DNA of 6,945 nucleotides from CAMCVE01 sp039920645 (GCA_039920645.1 JBDSDI010000087.1:1-6945), one strand, 5' to 3'. Numbered from the stretch's first letter, positions 1 to 6,874 are shown. Numbers and translations: made by a program. The notes: generated by a model from the letters alone, not told the origin.

Positions 1-435
1 CAGAGCTGGTCATTAGGCGACGCAGACAAGATCATGATGGATCAACTCGCGGTTCTTTTAGAAAATCAGTTGGGGTTTTCAGTTTTTGAGGCGATCGAAG
101 CCGCAAAGCGTGATCTGTCCCTTAAAGAAAAAACGGAAATCATTTTCAACTATCCGGGAATCAAGATCAAAGAGCCGGTGACGAGAAAACAGTTCAAGTC
201 CGATTCTCAGGACGAAGTTAAGAAAATATTTGGAGCGCTCGACGACACCCTCCTGCGGGCCGGCATCACGGCTGCGCAAGTGGATCGCATCTGTTGTACC
301 GGCGGAACGGCGAAGGCCCTCGTGGTGCGCGAGCAACTTGTCGCACGCTTCGACGAGAAGCGCCTCGAAAACTTCCGCAACTTCACTTCGATCGTTGAAG
401 GTCTCAGCGAGCGCGCTCAACAGTTGCTGAAATAA
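1..435 (+). CDS. Hsp70-like (YegD-type) ATPase, C-terminal part only
   Basis: The reading frame is open from the first base of the window, so the gene begins upstream and only its last 144 residues are visible. The fragment starts QSWSLGDADKIMMDQL. It contains the glycine-rich stretch ICCTGGTAKALVVREQL (about 86-71 residues from the first visible ATG of the fragment onward), which fits the adenosine-binding GG(S/T) loop of the Hsp70/actin ATPase fold, and it ends with NFTSIVEGLSERAQ, a typical last helix of that domain. The protein stops about 16 residues after the final helix begins, with no peptide-binding domain. That matches the short YegD-type Hsp70 relatives, which are cytoplasmic, consist of the ATPase domain only and have poorly defined chaperone roles. 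The in-frame ATG at 34 is internal and not the true start. The assignment comes from remembered family similarity; the catalytic N-terminal half is outside the window. Confidence 0.8.
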   Translation, partial: QSWSLGDADKIMMDQLAVLLENQLGFSVFEAIEAAKRDLSLKEKTEIIFNYPGIKIKEPVTRKQFKSDSQDEVKKIFGALDDTLLRAGITAAQVDRICCTGGTAKALVVREQLVARFDEKRLENFRNFTSIVEGLSERAQQLLK

Positions 436-472
436 AAAAAGCGCCCCTCCTTTCGGAAGAGCGCTTTTTTTT
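436..472. terminator. Bidirectional rho-independent terminator
   Basis: GCGC at 441-444 pairs with GCGC at 461-464. An inner CTT-TCGG-AAG hairpin (450-459) fits inside that stem. The stem is preceded by AAAAA (436-440) and followed by eight T (465-472), so the A and T runs also pair and each strand reads a hairpin followed by a T run. It begins immediately after the stop codon of the Hsp70-like gene and about 20 bases past the stop of the convergent carboxypeptidase gene, so it can end transcription from both sides. Bases 445-449 against 460 leave a small internal loop or bulge. Confidence 0.85.
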
Positions 473-493
473 GAAGACCGAAGTCTTGAACGA

Positions 494-1822
494 TCAATAC
501 TGAAGGTCTTGTGCGGAAGCGATTCCGACTCCAAGTTTCGCCGAGGTCTGGAGGAAGTTCGGGACCTTTTCCGTCAGGACACGGTGAGGGTTGTTCGCAA
601 ACTCGAGCATGTAGAGCATGGGCTTGAGATTCGCTTCGAAGGTGGGCTCAATCACATTGGGGCTGGGGTAGAAACCACCGCCCCACATGCTGTTCGGGCT
701 GAGTTCGAACGTGAAGGCGAAGATACCGTGCGTACCGTAGGCCCAGTCGGTCGTATCGCCGCTGGCGATGTAGAGATCCGACGATTGCTCGGGCGTGTAC
801 TTGTTCCATGCCGCGATGTCGTTCGCCATCTTTTGGAAGACAGGATAGTCGGAAGGGTTGCCGGCTTTTTCGCCGATCTTGTCGTAGGTTCCGCCCCAAG
901 GGTAGAGCACGAGCTCGGAGAAGGTGTGGAGCGTGAGTAGCGTCGTCATGCGGGGTTGCGTATCGACGAAGTTTTTCACGTTCTGGGTTTCGATTTCGGA
1001 GAAGGGAGCGGGTCCCATGTACACGTCAGAGCTCGTGTCGGTGGAAGATCCGCCCGTGCCCCAGCCCCAACCATAGTTGCGGTTCAGGTCGACGCCGTAG
1101 GTGCCATCGCCATTGCTGCGGCGATTTTTGCGCCACATTTGCCCGCGGATACCGTTACGGTAGTCGTAGACATGGCCGTCGGCATTGATGATCGGAGCGA
1201 TGTAGACTTCGCGGGTATCGAGCAGACGCTTGATATCGGGATTGGTCGCGTACTGGGCGACAAGGTATTTCGCGTACATGAGAGGAACTTCAACCGAGAG
1301 GTGTTCGCGTGCATGGTGGCAACCCATGTAGAAGACCACGGGAAGTTTTTCGCCTTCGGCCTGCGCGATGCTACGCGAGCTGATGCGCACCATGGGAATG
1401 TCACGGCCTTCGGTGCTGCGACCGAGGCTCATGAGCGTGACGAGACTGGTGTTGGACGCTTCGAGAGCTTTCAGTTGTTGAACGACCTCAGGGTAGCTCG
1501 TGTAGCGAGCGGCGTTGGGAGAATTCTCCATCGTGAACCAGCGCTCTTGCAGGGGACGTGCAACCGCTTTGAGGTTGAGGCGTGCGAGACGAGTGACGTC
1601 GTCGGGGGTTCCGAGGAAGAAGATCTTGTCGGAACGCACTTCGTCGATCGCGTAACCAAGACGCGAAACGAGACTGCGGTCGTCGCGATTCTTCGCTTGG
1701 ACTTCGATGTAATGGGTCGGTGTGGAGTCGACGGCTGCGTGAGCCAGGAAAGCGGAGCTTCCCACGGCAAGAACAGCGATCGCTTGGAGCACAGTGCTCC
1801 GCAAAGCAGAAAAGGTTGTCAT
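494..1822 (-). CDS. Secreted zinc carboxypeptidase, peptidase family M14
   Basis: The 442-residue protein is a metallocarboxypeptidase that would remove C-terminal amino acids from peptides outside the cytoplasm. A signal peptide is clear: a basic start, a hydrophobic stretch at about 11-27 and a likely cut after AHA (about residue 29). Residues about 35-90 look like the small propeptide found before many M14 domains. The catalytic domain runs from about 105 to 410. Zinc ligands are H170 and E173 in CHHAREH, and H299 in LTLHTFSE. Expected substrate-binding residues are R172, R231 (MWRKNRR) and N247-R248 (VDLNRNY), with Y351 (LYIASGD). The catalytic glutamate is E373 in FTFELSP, and the Y351-E373 spacing of 22 equals that of Y248-E270 in carboxypeptidase A. 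No large C-terminal domain follows. The start is supported by a strong GGGAGGG ribosome site (complement of 1829-1835) six bases upstream. Substrate preference cannot be read from the sequence. Its neighbours are divergent or convergent, so it appears to be a single-gene unit. Confidence 0.93.
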   Translation of the reverse strand: MTTFSALRSTVLQAIAVLAVGSSAFLAHAAVDSTPTHYIEVQAKNRDDRSLVSRLGYAIDEVRSDKIFFLGTPDDVTRLARLNLKAVARPLQERWFTMENSPNAARYTSYPEVVQQLKALEASNTSLVTLMSLGRSTEGRDIPMVRISSRSIAQAEGEKLPVVFYMGCHHAREHLSVEVPLMYAKYLVAQYATNPDIKRLLDTREVYIAPIINADGHVYDYRNGIRGQMWRKNRRSNGDGTYGVDLNRNYGWGWGTGGSSTDTSSDVYMGPAPFSEIETQNVKNFVDTQPRMTTLLTLHTFSELVLYPWGGTYDKIGEKAGNPSDYPVFQKMANDIAAWNKYTPEQSSDLYIASGDTTDWAYGTHGIFAFTFELSPNSMWGGGFYPSPNVIEPTFEANLKPMLYMLEFANNPHRVLTEKVPNFLQTSAKLGVGIASAQDLQY

Positions 1823-1828
1823 TTTAAT

Positions 1829-1835
1829 CCCTCCC
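1829..1835 (-). promoter_or_regulatory. Strong ribosome binding site of the M14 carboxypeptidase gene
   Basis: On the minus strand this reads GGGAGGG, close to the Shine-Dalgarno consensus, with six bases before the ATG at 1822. It fixes the start of the carboxypeptidase and contrasts with the weak or absent sites of the genes on the opposite strand. Confidence 0.75.
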
Positions 1836-1843
1836 AGAATTTC

Positions 1844-1872
1844 ATGACATTCTAATCGGGAAAGTCTATAAA
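1844..1872 (+). promoter_or_regulatory. Sigma70-type promoter for the ygfZ-xerC-alaS operon
   Basis: ATGACA at 1844-1849 matches five of six bases of the -35 consensus TTGACA. TATAAA at 1867-1872 matches five of six bases of the -10 consensus TATAAT. The spacer between them is exactly 17 bases. Transcription would be expected to begin near 1879, only about four bases before the ATG at 1883, so the mRNA would be nearly leaderless. The call rests on sequence match and position only. Confidence 0.6.
1849..1854 (-). promoter_or_regulatory. Candidate -10 element for the M14 carboxypeptidase gene
   Basis: The minus strand reads TAGAAT here, five of six bases of the -10 consensus. It would start transcription near 1842 and give a leader of about 20 bases that includes the strong ribosome site. 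No convincing -35 hexamer lies 16-18 bases upstream, and there is no TGn extension, so it may depend on an activator or be wrong. It lies inside the spacer of the rightward promoter. Confidence 0.3.
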
Positions 1873-1882
1873 ATCGAAAGAG

Positions 1883-2809
1883 ATGGACCTGAAAAGTTCT
1901 TACATTTCGGGTTTCGGGATACGCAGGGACTTCGTGCGCGTTCGAGGGGCAGATGCGTTACGCTTCCTGCAGGGCATGTGGACGAGTGATTTGAAGCTCG
2001 CGGCCTCTTACGCGCCCGCGACGACCTCATCATATCTGCTCAACATTAAAGGGCGCCCCGTGTCTCCCGCGCAGATCCTTTGCGTCGACGAGAAAGATTT
2101 CGTTCTCGCCGTACCCGAGGGTTGGGGTCCAAAAGTCGTCGAGGCACTCGATCGCTACATTGTCGCCGACGATGTCGAACTTTCGCTCGAAACGCGCTGG
2201 AAGGCCTGGATCCTCATCGATGACGCGTCCGTCGAGACGTCGCGTCTCGAAGCGCGTGTCCAAAAAGACGCTTCAAAAGTTTTCACGGCTTCGAGACTCG
2301 CTAGCGACGGCTGGCTCCTGCCGGAGGGTCGCTATTCGCCCGAACAGCTTGAGCTGTGGCTTACGGACGAATCGCGTCTTCCGAACTTCGCGCCTCTGAG
2401 CTCCGAAGAACAGACCCGACTTCGCATCGACGCAGGACTCGCGGAGTGGGCTAAGGATTTCTCCGAAGAATCCCTGATTCTCGAATATCCCTTCGCCGAC
2501 GAGATCTCGTTTCACAAAGGATGTTACATCGGGCAAGAAGTCGTCGCGCGCGGAACCTATCGTGGCCAAGTTCCGAAAGTCTTCGCACGTTTCCAGGCCG
2601 CCGCCGCACTCAAAGAGGGGGGATTCGTGTTCCGCTCCGACGATCCTACGAAGCCGATCGGTAAAATGACGACGGTGCTGGGTGCGCGCGCGCTGGGTCA
2701 GATTCGCTTGCGCGACATCGAAAATGCGACACTTGTTGCCGAACTCAAAGAGGGCGGTACCGCAGTTCTGGAGAAAGTGGATTTTCTTCATTCGAAGGTC
2801 ACGGAATGA
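1883..2809 (+). CDS. ygfZ: YgfZ/GcvT-like folate-binding protein (Fe-S cluster maintenance, tRNA modification)
   Basis: The 308-residue protein carries the family signature KGCYIGQE at residues 212-219, including the conserved cysteine C214, followed by VVARGTYRGQVPK. The N-terminal region VRGADALRFLQGMWTSD (about 20-36) is the usual opening of the GcvT-like fold. Length fits the family. Known YgfZ proteins are cytoplasmic, bind tetrahydrofolate and support assembly or repair of certain Fe-S enzymes, among them the tRNA-modifying MiaB. It is not the glycine-cleavage T protein, which is longer and lacks the KGC(Y/F)xGQE motif. The ATG at 1883 is the first start codon after an in-frame stop at 1853-1855. 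It has no well-spaced Shine-Dalgarno sequence and sits about four bases from the predicted transcription start. Its TGA overlaps the ATG of the next gene by four bases, so it is the first gene of the operon. Confidence 0.88.
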   Translation: MDLKSSYISGFGIRRDFVRVRGADALRFLQGMWTSDLKLAASYAPATTSSYLLNIKGRPVSPAQILCVDEKDFVLAVPEGWGPKVVEALDRYIVADDVELSLETRWKAWILIDDASVETSRLEARVQKDASKVFTASRLASDGWLLPEGRYSPEQLELWLTDESRLPNFAPLSSEEQTRLRIDAGLAEWAKDFSEESLILEYPFADEISFHKGCYIGQEVVARGTYRGQVPKVFARFQAAAALKEGGFVFRSDDPTKPIGKMTTVLGARALGQIRLRDIENATLVAELKEGGTAVLEKVDFLHSKVTE

Positions 2810-3714
2810 CCGTCTCCGCGTCCGACGCGAAACCGCTCGAAGATTTCCTCTGGTATCTCCAAGGAGAGAAGCGCCTCGCGGCCAATTCATTGAGCGCATA
2901 TCGCTCGGATCTGAAAACCTGGAATGCGGCGGGGCTTAAGCTTTTCGCGTCGTCTCCGCCATCTACGGAAGAACTCATGGACGTGCTCGAGGCCTTCGAA
3001 AAAGAAAAGTTCAAATCCTCGACACTCTCGAGGCGCGTTGCGAGCCTGAGGGCCTACGCCCGGTATCGTCTGCTCTTCGATGCCCGCTGGCAACGTCTCC
3101 TCGAAGAACTCCCAACCCCTCACGAAGAACTTCCGTTTCCTAAGGCGCTCAGTCTTGGCGAGGTCGAGCAGCTTCTCGACTTCGATCCGGTGGCCGATGC
3201 AAGGCTTCTCCGTAACCGTGCCCTTCTCGAACTGATCTATGCTTCCGGCCTGCGGGTCTCGGAAGCGATTTCTCTGACGTGGTCGGCGGTCGAGCCGGAA
3301 CGGCGCATCCTGCGTGTGCTCGGCAAGGGCTCTAAGGAGCGTTTCGTCCCTTATTCAGAGCGGGCGGCCGGCTGGCTTGAGCTTTACCGGGAGCGCGCGT
3401 GGGGCGACTGGCAGGCTAAGGCTTTGAAAAAGCATCGGGATACGATCTTCCTCAGCCATCTCGCGAAGCCACTGACGCGCATGGCGGTTTGGAAGATACT
3501 TCAGAAACGCTCGCTCGAAGGCAGACTCGAGACCCAGGTCCATCCTCATATGCTAAGGCACTCTTTCGCGACGCATCTTTTGCAGGGTGGGGCGGATGTG
3601 CGGGTCGTCCAGCTTCTGCTGGGACACAGCTCGCTGAATACGACCGAAAGATATTTGAAAATTACCGACTCAGAGCTTCGCCAAGTCTTTGATGAATTTC
3701 ATCCCCTGCGATAG
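2806..3714 (+). CDS. xerC: Tyrosine recombinase, XerC/XerD family
   Basis: This 302-residue site-specific recombinase has the usual Xer length and a complete catalytic set: R150 (ASGLRVSE), K174 (LGKGSKERF), H248 and R251 (HPHMLRHSF), H274 (LLGHSSLNTTERY) and the nucleophile Y283. The spacings R-K 24, H-R 3, R-H 23 and H-Y 9 are those of E. coli XerD. Residues about 8-90 form the N-terminal SAM-like DNA-binding domain. Xer enzymes act in pairs on the dif site to resolve chromosome dimers at division. Deciding between XerC and XerD is difficult; the ending VFDEFHPLR looks slightly more XerC-like, so the symbol is provisional. The ATG overlaps the ygfZ stop by four bases, and a partial ribosome site (GAAGGT, about 8 bases upstream) is present. 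No dif-like site or mobile-element boundary is visible, so a housekeeping Xer is much more likely than an element integrase. Confidence 0.9.
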   Translation: MTVSASDAKPLEDFLWYLQGEKRLAANSLSAYRSDLKTWNAAGLKLFASSPPSTEELMDVLEAFEKEKFKSSTLSRRVASLRAYARYRLLFDARWQRLLEELPTPHEELPFPKALSLGEVEQLLDFDPVADARLLRNRALLELIYASGLRVSEAISLTWSAVEPERRILRVLGKGSKERFVPYSERAAGWLELYRERAWGDWQAKALKKHRDTIFLSHLAKPLTRMAVWKILQKRSLEGRLETQVHPHMLRHSFATHLLQGGADVRVVQLLLGHSSLNTTERYLKITDSELRQVFDEFHPLR

Positions 3715-3727
3715 GCTCCGCGCCTAT
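3711..3727 (+). promoter_or_regulatory. Inverted repeat linking the xerC stop to the alaS start codon
   Basis: ATAGGC (3711-3716) and GCCTAT (3722-3727) are exact reverse complements separated by TCCGC. In RNA they would form a six-pair stem with a five-base loop. The left arm contains the xerC stop codon TAG (3712-3714); the right arm includes the first two bases of the alaS ATG (3726-3728). The intergenic bases contain no purine-rich ribosome site. A ribosome finishing xerC would melt this stem, so it could couple alaS translation to xerC translation. The pairing is seen directly; the role is inferred. Confidence 0.4.
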
Positions 3728-6329
3728 GACGAAGACCCCGCGCACGACCGCAGAAATCCGCGAAGCTTTTCTTTCCTACTTCGAGAAGCAAGGACACTCT
3801 CGCGTTGCGAGCTCGTCGTTGCTTCCCGCGAACGATCCCACGCTTCTTTTCACGAACGCGGGCATGAACCAGTTCAAAGATTGTTTCCTTGGAGCGGATA
3901 AGCGCGCTTACGTCCGCGCCACCTCCGCGCAAAAATGCGTGCGCGCTGGCGGCAAGCACAACGACCTCGAGAACGTCGGTTTCACGGCGCGCCATCACAC
4001 CTTCTTCGAGATGATGGGTAACTTCTCCTTCGGTGATTATTTCAAAAAAGAAGCGATCCACTTCGCTTGGGATTTTGTTACGAATGTGTTGAAACTCCCG
4101 AAAGACCGTCTGCGGGTTTCGGTTTTTCGCGACGATGACGAAGCCGCCGAGATCTGGCACAAACAAGAAGGCGTGCCGCTCGATCGCATTGTGCGCTTCG
4201 ACGAAGCCGATAACTTCTGGCAGATGGGCGACACCGGTCCTTGCGGACCCTGCTCCGAGATTTTCTGGGATCAAGGCGAAGAAGTCGACGGCGACCGTTG
4301 GCTCGAGTTCTGGAACTGCGTTTTCATGCAGTTCGACCGGGATGCGTCGGGCAAGCTCACTCCTCTTCCGCGACCTTCGGTCGATACCGGTCTCGGTCTT
4401 GAGCGCACGGCAGCTATCCTGCAGAACGTTCCCTCGAACTACGATATCGATCTCATGGCCCACCTTATCGAAGCCGTGCGCACGCTCGCTTCGAAGAAAA
4501 GCGGCAAAGAGATCAAATACGACAAGAACTCGCGCGCTCTCGAGAGCTCCGCTCTGCGCGTGATTGTCGATCACCTGCGCTCGACGAGCTTCCTCATTGC
4601 CGACGGCATTCTCCCTTCGAACGAAGGTCGTGGCTACGTTCTTCGTCGGATCCTTCGCCGCGCGGTCCGCTTCGGTCAGCGTCTCGGCGTGAACGAGCCT
4701 TTCCTCTCCGAGCTCGTCCCCGAGCTCATTCAGCAAATGGGCGACGTCTATCCAGAGCTTAAGTCGCGCGAAAGTGTCATTCGCAACATCATCAAGGAAG
4801 AAGAAGAAAAGTTTCTCGTCACTCTCTCTCGCGGACTCGGTCTGCTCGACGAAGCGTTCGCGAAGATGGGCCCGTCGAAAACCGTTCCGGCCGACGTCGC
4901 CTTCAAGCTTTACGACACCTATGGTTTCCCCCTCGACCTCACCGCTCTTATCGCACGCGAGAAAAATCTCGAGATCGACGAATCCGGATTCAACGCGCTC
5001 ATGGAAAAAGCCCAAGAGCTTTCGCGCGGATCCTGGAAAGGCTCTGGCGACACGGCCATTCTCGGCGGCGTCAAAGAGTGGAAAAATAAAAACATCTTCC
5101 CCAGGCCCACGTTCTACGACGCTAACGAATCTACTTCGAAAATTCTCGCGGTCGCGGAAGGCGAACAAGGAGCGTGGCTCGCCATCGACCCCACGCCCTT
5201 TTACGGCGAAGGCGGCGGTCAGGTCGGCGATCGTGGAACGCTCACCGTGAATGGCAAGAGTTATTCGGTACGCGATTCACAGAAGCCTTACGAAAATGGT
5301 TTTGCGATCTACGTCGAGGCACCTCGGGGCGCTTTTAAGATCGGCGATAGTGTTCACGCCAAAGTTGACCTCTCGAAGCGCGAACCCACGCGCGCCAACC
5401 ACACGGCGACGCACCTTTTGCATAGTGCGCTTCGCGAAACGCTCGGCACGCACGTTCAGCAAGCGGGCTCGCTCGTAACCGAAGACAAACTGCGCTTCGA
5501 CTTTTCCCATAACAAAGCGATCACACCCGAGGATATGCAGAAGATCGAGAGCTGGGTCTCTCATGCGATCCAAACCTCGACGCCCGTCGAAATTCTCTCG
5601 ACCTCCTATGACGACGCGACGAAAAAACACGGTGCGCTCGCTTTCTTTTCCGAGAAATACGGCGACGTTGTGCGCGTAGTAAAGATTCCCGGACTCTCGA
5701 CGGAACTCTGCGGTGGTCTCCACGTCAAAAACACCGCCGACATCGGCGTCTTCAAGGTGATGTCGGAGTCGGCCGTTGCCGCAGGCACCCGCCGAGTGGA
5801 AGCAGTAAGCGGCAAGGCCGCACTCGACTACTTCCGCGCGCAGGAGGAAAAACTCGCCAGCGTCGCGCAGAAACTCAAAGCCCCCATGGCGCAGGTTGAA
5901 GAACGCGTCGAAAAACTGCTCGAGAACCAAAAGAAGCTCGAGCACGAAATCCAGGAGCTCCGTCGCAAGCTCATGTCGGGCGCGAGCTCGTCGAGCGTTA
6001 TCGAACATAAAGGCGCCGGAGCAACCCTGAAGATCCACGCTCTCGACGACGATACCGAAGCCAAACTTTTGCGCGAGATGGGCGACACTCTTCGCCAAAA
6101 AGACGCAGACGCGGCGCACATCGTGCTCGCAGGCAAGAACGTTCTCATCACGGCGGACGAAGTCAAGATCAAGGGTTTCCACTCCGGAGATCTTCTGAAA
6201 AAGCTCACCGAAAAACTCGGCGGGCGAGGTGGCGGTCAGGCGCGTACCGCTCAAGGATCCTTCGAAGGCGCGGCGGCTGCGGACAACGCACTTAGGGTCC
6301 AAGAAGCTCTGAAGAGTCTTTACCCATGA
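3726..6329 (+). CDS. alaS: Alanyl-tRNA synthetase
   Basis: The 867-residue protein is the class II enzyme that charges tRNA-Ala with alanine in the cytoplasm, and it is complete. The aminoacylation core covers about 1-250. It includes LLFTNAGMNQFK (41-51), RAGGKHNDLENVGFTARHHT (73-92), FFEMMGNFSFGDYF (93-106) and motif 3 DTGLGLER (220-227). The tRNA-recognition region includes EGRGYVLRRILRRAVR (300-315). The editing domain, which removes mischarged serine or glycine, has its zinc-type ligands H559 and H563 (NHTATH) and C662 and H666 (CGGLH). A coiled-coil segment (about 703-750) leads to a C-Ala domain with GGRGGGQAR (832-840). Length is normal. The start precedes the usual EIREAFLSYF opening by eight residues, with no other in-frame choice nearby. 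Eleven bases separate it from xerC with no Shine-Dalgarno sequence, and its stop overlaps the next ATG by four bases. Codon choice is strongly biased toward C-ending codons, which creates long empty frames on the other strand. Confidence 0.98.
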   Translation: MTKTPRTTAEIREAFLSYFEKQGHSRVASSSLLPANDPTLLFTNAGMNQFKDCFLGADKRAYVRATSAQKCVRAGGKHNDLENVGFTARHHTFFEMMGNFSFGDYFKKEAIHFAWDFVTNVLKLPKDRLRVSVFRDDDEAAEIWHKQEGVPLDRIVRFDEADNFWQMGDTGPCGPCSEIFWDQGEEVDGDRWLEFWNCVFMQFDRDASGKLTPLPRPSVDTGLGLERTAAILQNVPSNYDIDLMAHLIEAVRTLASKKSGKEIKYDKNSRALESSALRVIVDHLRSTSFLIADGILPSNEGRGYVLRRILRRAVRFGQRLGVNEPFLSELVPELIQQMGDVYPELKSRESVIRNIIKEEEEKFLVTLSRGLGLLDEAFAKMGPSKTVPADVAFKLYDTYGFPLDLTALIAREKNLEIDESGFNALMEKAQELSRGSWKGSGDTAILGGVKEWKNKNIFPRPTFYDANESTSKILAVAEGEQGAWLAIDPTPFYGEGGGQVGDRGTLTVNGKSYSVRDSQKPYENGFAIYVEAPRGAFKIGDSVHAKVDLSKREPTRANHTATHLLHSALRETLGTHVQQAGSLVTEDKLRFDFSHNKAITPEDMQKIESWVSHAIQTSTPVEILSTSYDDATKKHGALAFFSEKYGDVVRVVKIPGLSTELCGGLHVKNTADIGVFKVMSESAVAAGTRRVEAVSGKAALDYFRAQEEKLASVAQKLKAPMAQVEERVEKLLENQKKLEHEIQELRRKLMSGASSSSVIEHKGAGATLKIHALDDDTEAKLLREMGDTLRQKDADAAHIVLAGKNVLITADEVKIKGFHSGDLLKKLTEKLGGRGGGQARTAQGSFEGAAAADNALRVQEALKSLYP

Positions 6330-6856
6330 AGAACATGAAACTCGCGCTTCTCGTTTTAGGCGTCGGTGCGTGCTCTCGCGTTTCCCACGAAAAATTCCCA
6401 GGCGGACAAGGCCGCACGACGGATGAACGTCAAGCCGAGACCACCAAAGCCGTCTTAGGCGGACTCGATTCTCTCAACAATCCTCTACAGGGTGGCGATC
6501 CTCGTGCGGCGGGCGACGTACAAACCGGACGTATTGCGGGAACCGCACGTCTTGCACCGGGTGCGAAAGTTCATCCGGGAATGTCGTTCTTTATTTCGGC
6601 GCGCCCGATCGGCGGCGGTCCTCCGCTCGCCGTAAAACGCTTGGGAGCGGTAGATTTCCCGTATCTCTTCGAGCTGAGCGCTAAAGACCGCATGATGGCG
6701 GGCACGGATTTCAGTGGAGCCGTCTTCCTTTCGTTAAGATTGGACGGAGACGGCAATCCTCTTACGCACCAGCCGGGGGATATCGGAGTGGGTCTGGAAA
6801 CCCACGTCGGCGAGACGAATCTCCAGCTTGTCCTTGTGCCCGAAGACAATAATTAA
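6326..6856 (+). CDS. Probable lipoprotein with a CcmI C-terminal-like domain
   Basis: The 176-residue protein begins with two lysines and a short hydrophobic run (6-15) ending in VGAC, a plausible lipobox with C16 as the lipidated residue, although glycine at -2 is a weaker choice. Residues about 17-67 are polar and look like a linker. Residues about 69-172 (RIAGTARLAPGAKVHPG, then FFISARPIGGGPPLAVKRL, then DFPYLFELS and a GDI turn) strongly recall the C-terminal periplasmic domain of CcmI/CycH, which helps hold apocytochrome c for heme attachment. That domain is normally joined to membrane helices and TPR repeats, which are absent here. The gene overlaps alaS by four bases (ATGA), with a weak GAAGAG ribosome site (6311-6316). 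A second in-frame ATG at 6335 is also possible and would keep the signal sequence. Location in the envelope is inferred. The family link is from memory of the consensus, and a cytochrome c role is uncertain because no other cytochrome genes are in view. Confidence 0.7.
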   Translation: MKNMKLALLVLGVGACSRVSHEKFPGGQGRTTDERQAETTKAVLGGLDSLNNPLQGGDPRAAGDVQTGRIAGTARLAPGAKVHPGMSFFISARPIGGGPPLAVKRLGAVDFPYLFELSAKDRMMAGTDFSGAVFLSLRLDGDGNPLTHQPGDIGVGLETHVGETNLQLVLVPEDNN

Positions 6857-6874
6857 AAGCTCGGGTCAGTCGGT

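Noticed and set aside
956..1855. A 299-codon open frame on the plus strand over the carboxypeptidase gene
   Set aside because: It covers the M14 catalytic region in antisense, crosses the carboxypeptidase start and promoter region, and shows no recognisable motif.
2273..2899. A 208-codon minus-strand frame across the ygfZ-xerC junction
   Set aside because: It spans the junction of two well-identified genes and has a low-complexity, arginine-rich product, so it is a shadow frame.
2806..3714. The tyrosine recombinase as an integrase of a mobile or integrative element
   Set aside because: Its length and catalytic spacing match chromosomal Xer proteins, it is translationally coupled to ygfZ, and no tRNA, direct repeats, excision gene or composition change lies nearby.
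3714..3726. A T-box or other tRNA-sensing leader controlling alaS
   Set aside because: Only 11 bases separate xerC from alaS, so no such leader can fit. The promoter-proximal region at 1860-1883 is also too short.
3699..5168. A 489-codon open frame on the minus strand, antisense to alaS
   Set aside because: It lies wholly across alaS, whose motifs and domains are unmistakable. Its protein is arginine-, glutamate- and valine-rich with no recognisable domain. It follows from the C-ending codon bias of alaS.
5277..6302. A 341-codon open frame on the minus strand, antisense to the 3' half of alaS
   Set aside because: It has the same origin as the previous case: a shadow of the editing and C-Ala coding region, with no family resemblance and no ribosome site.
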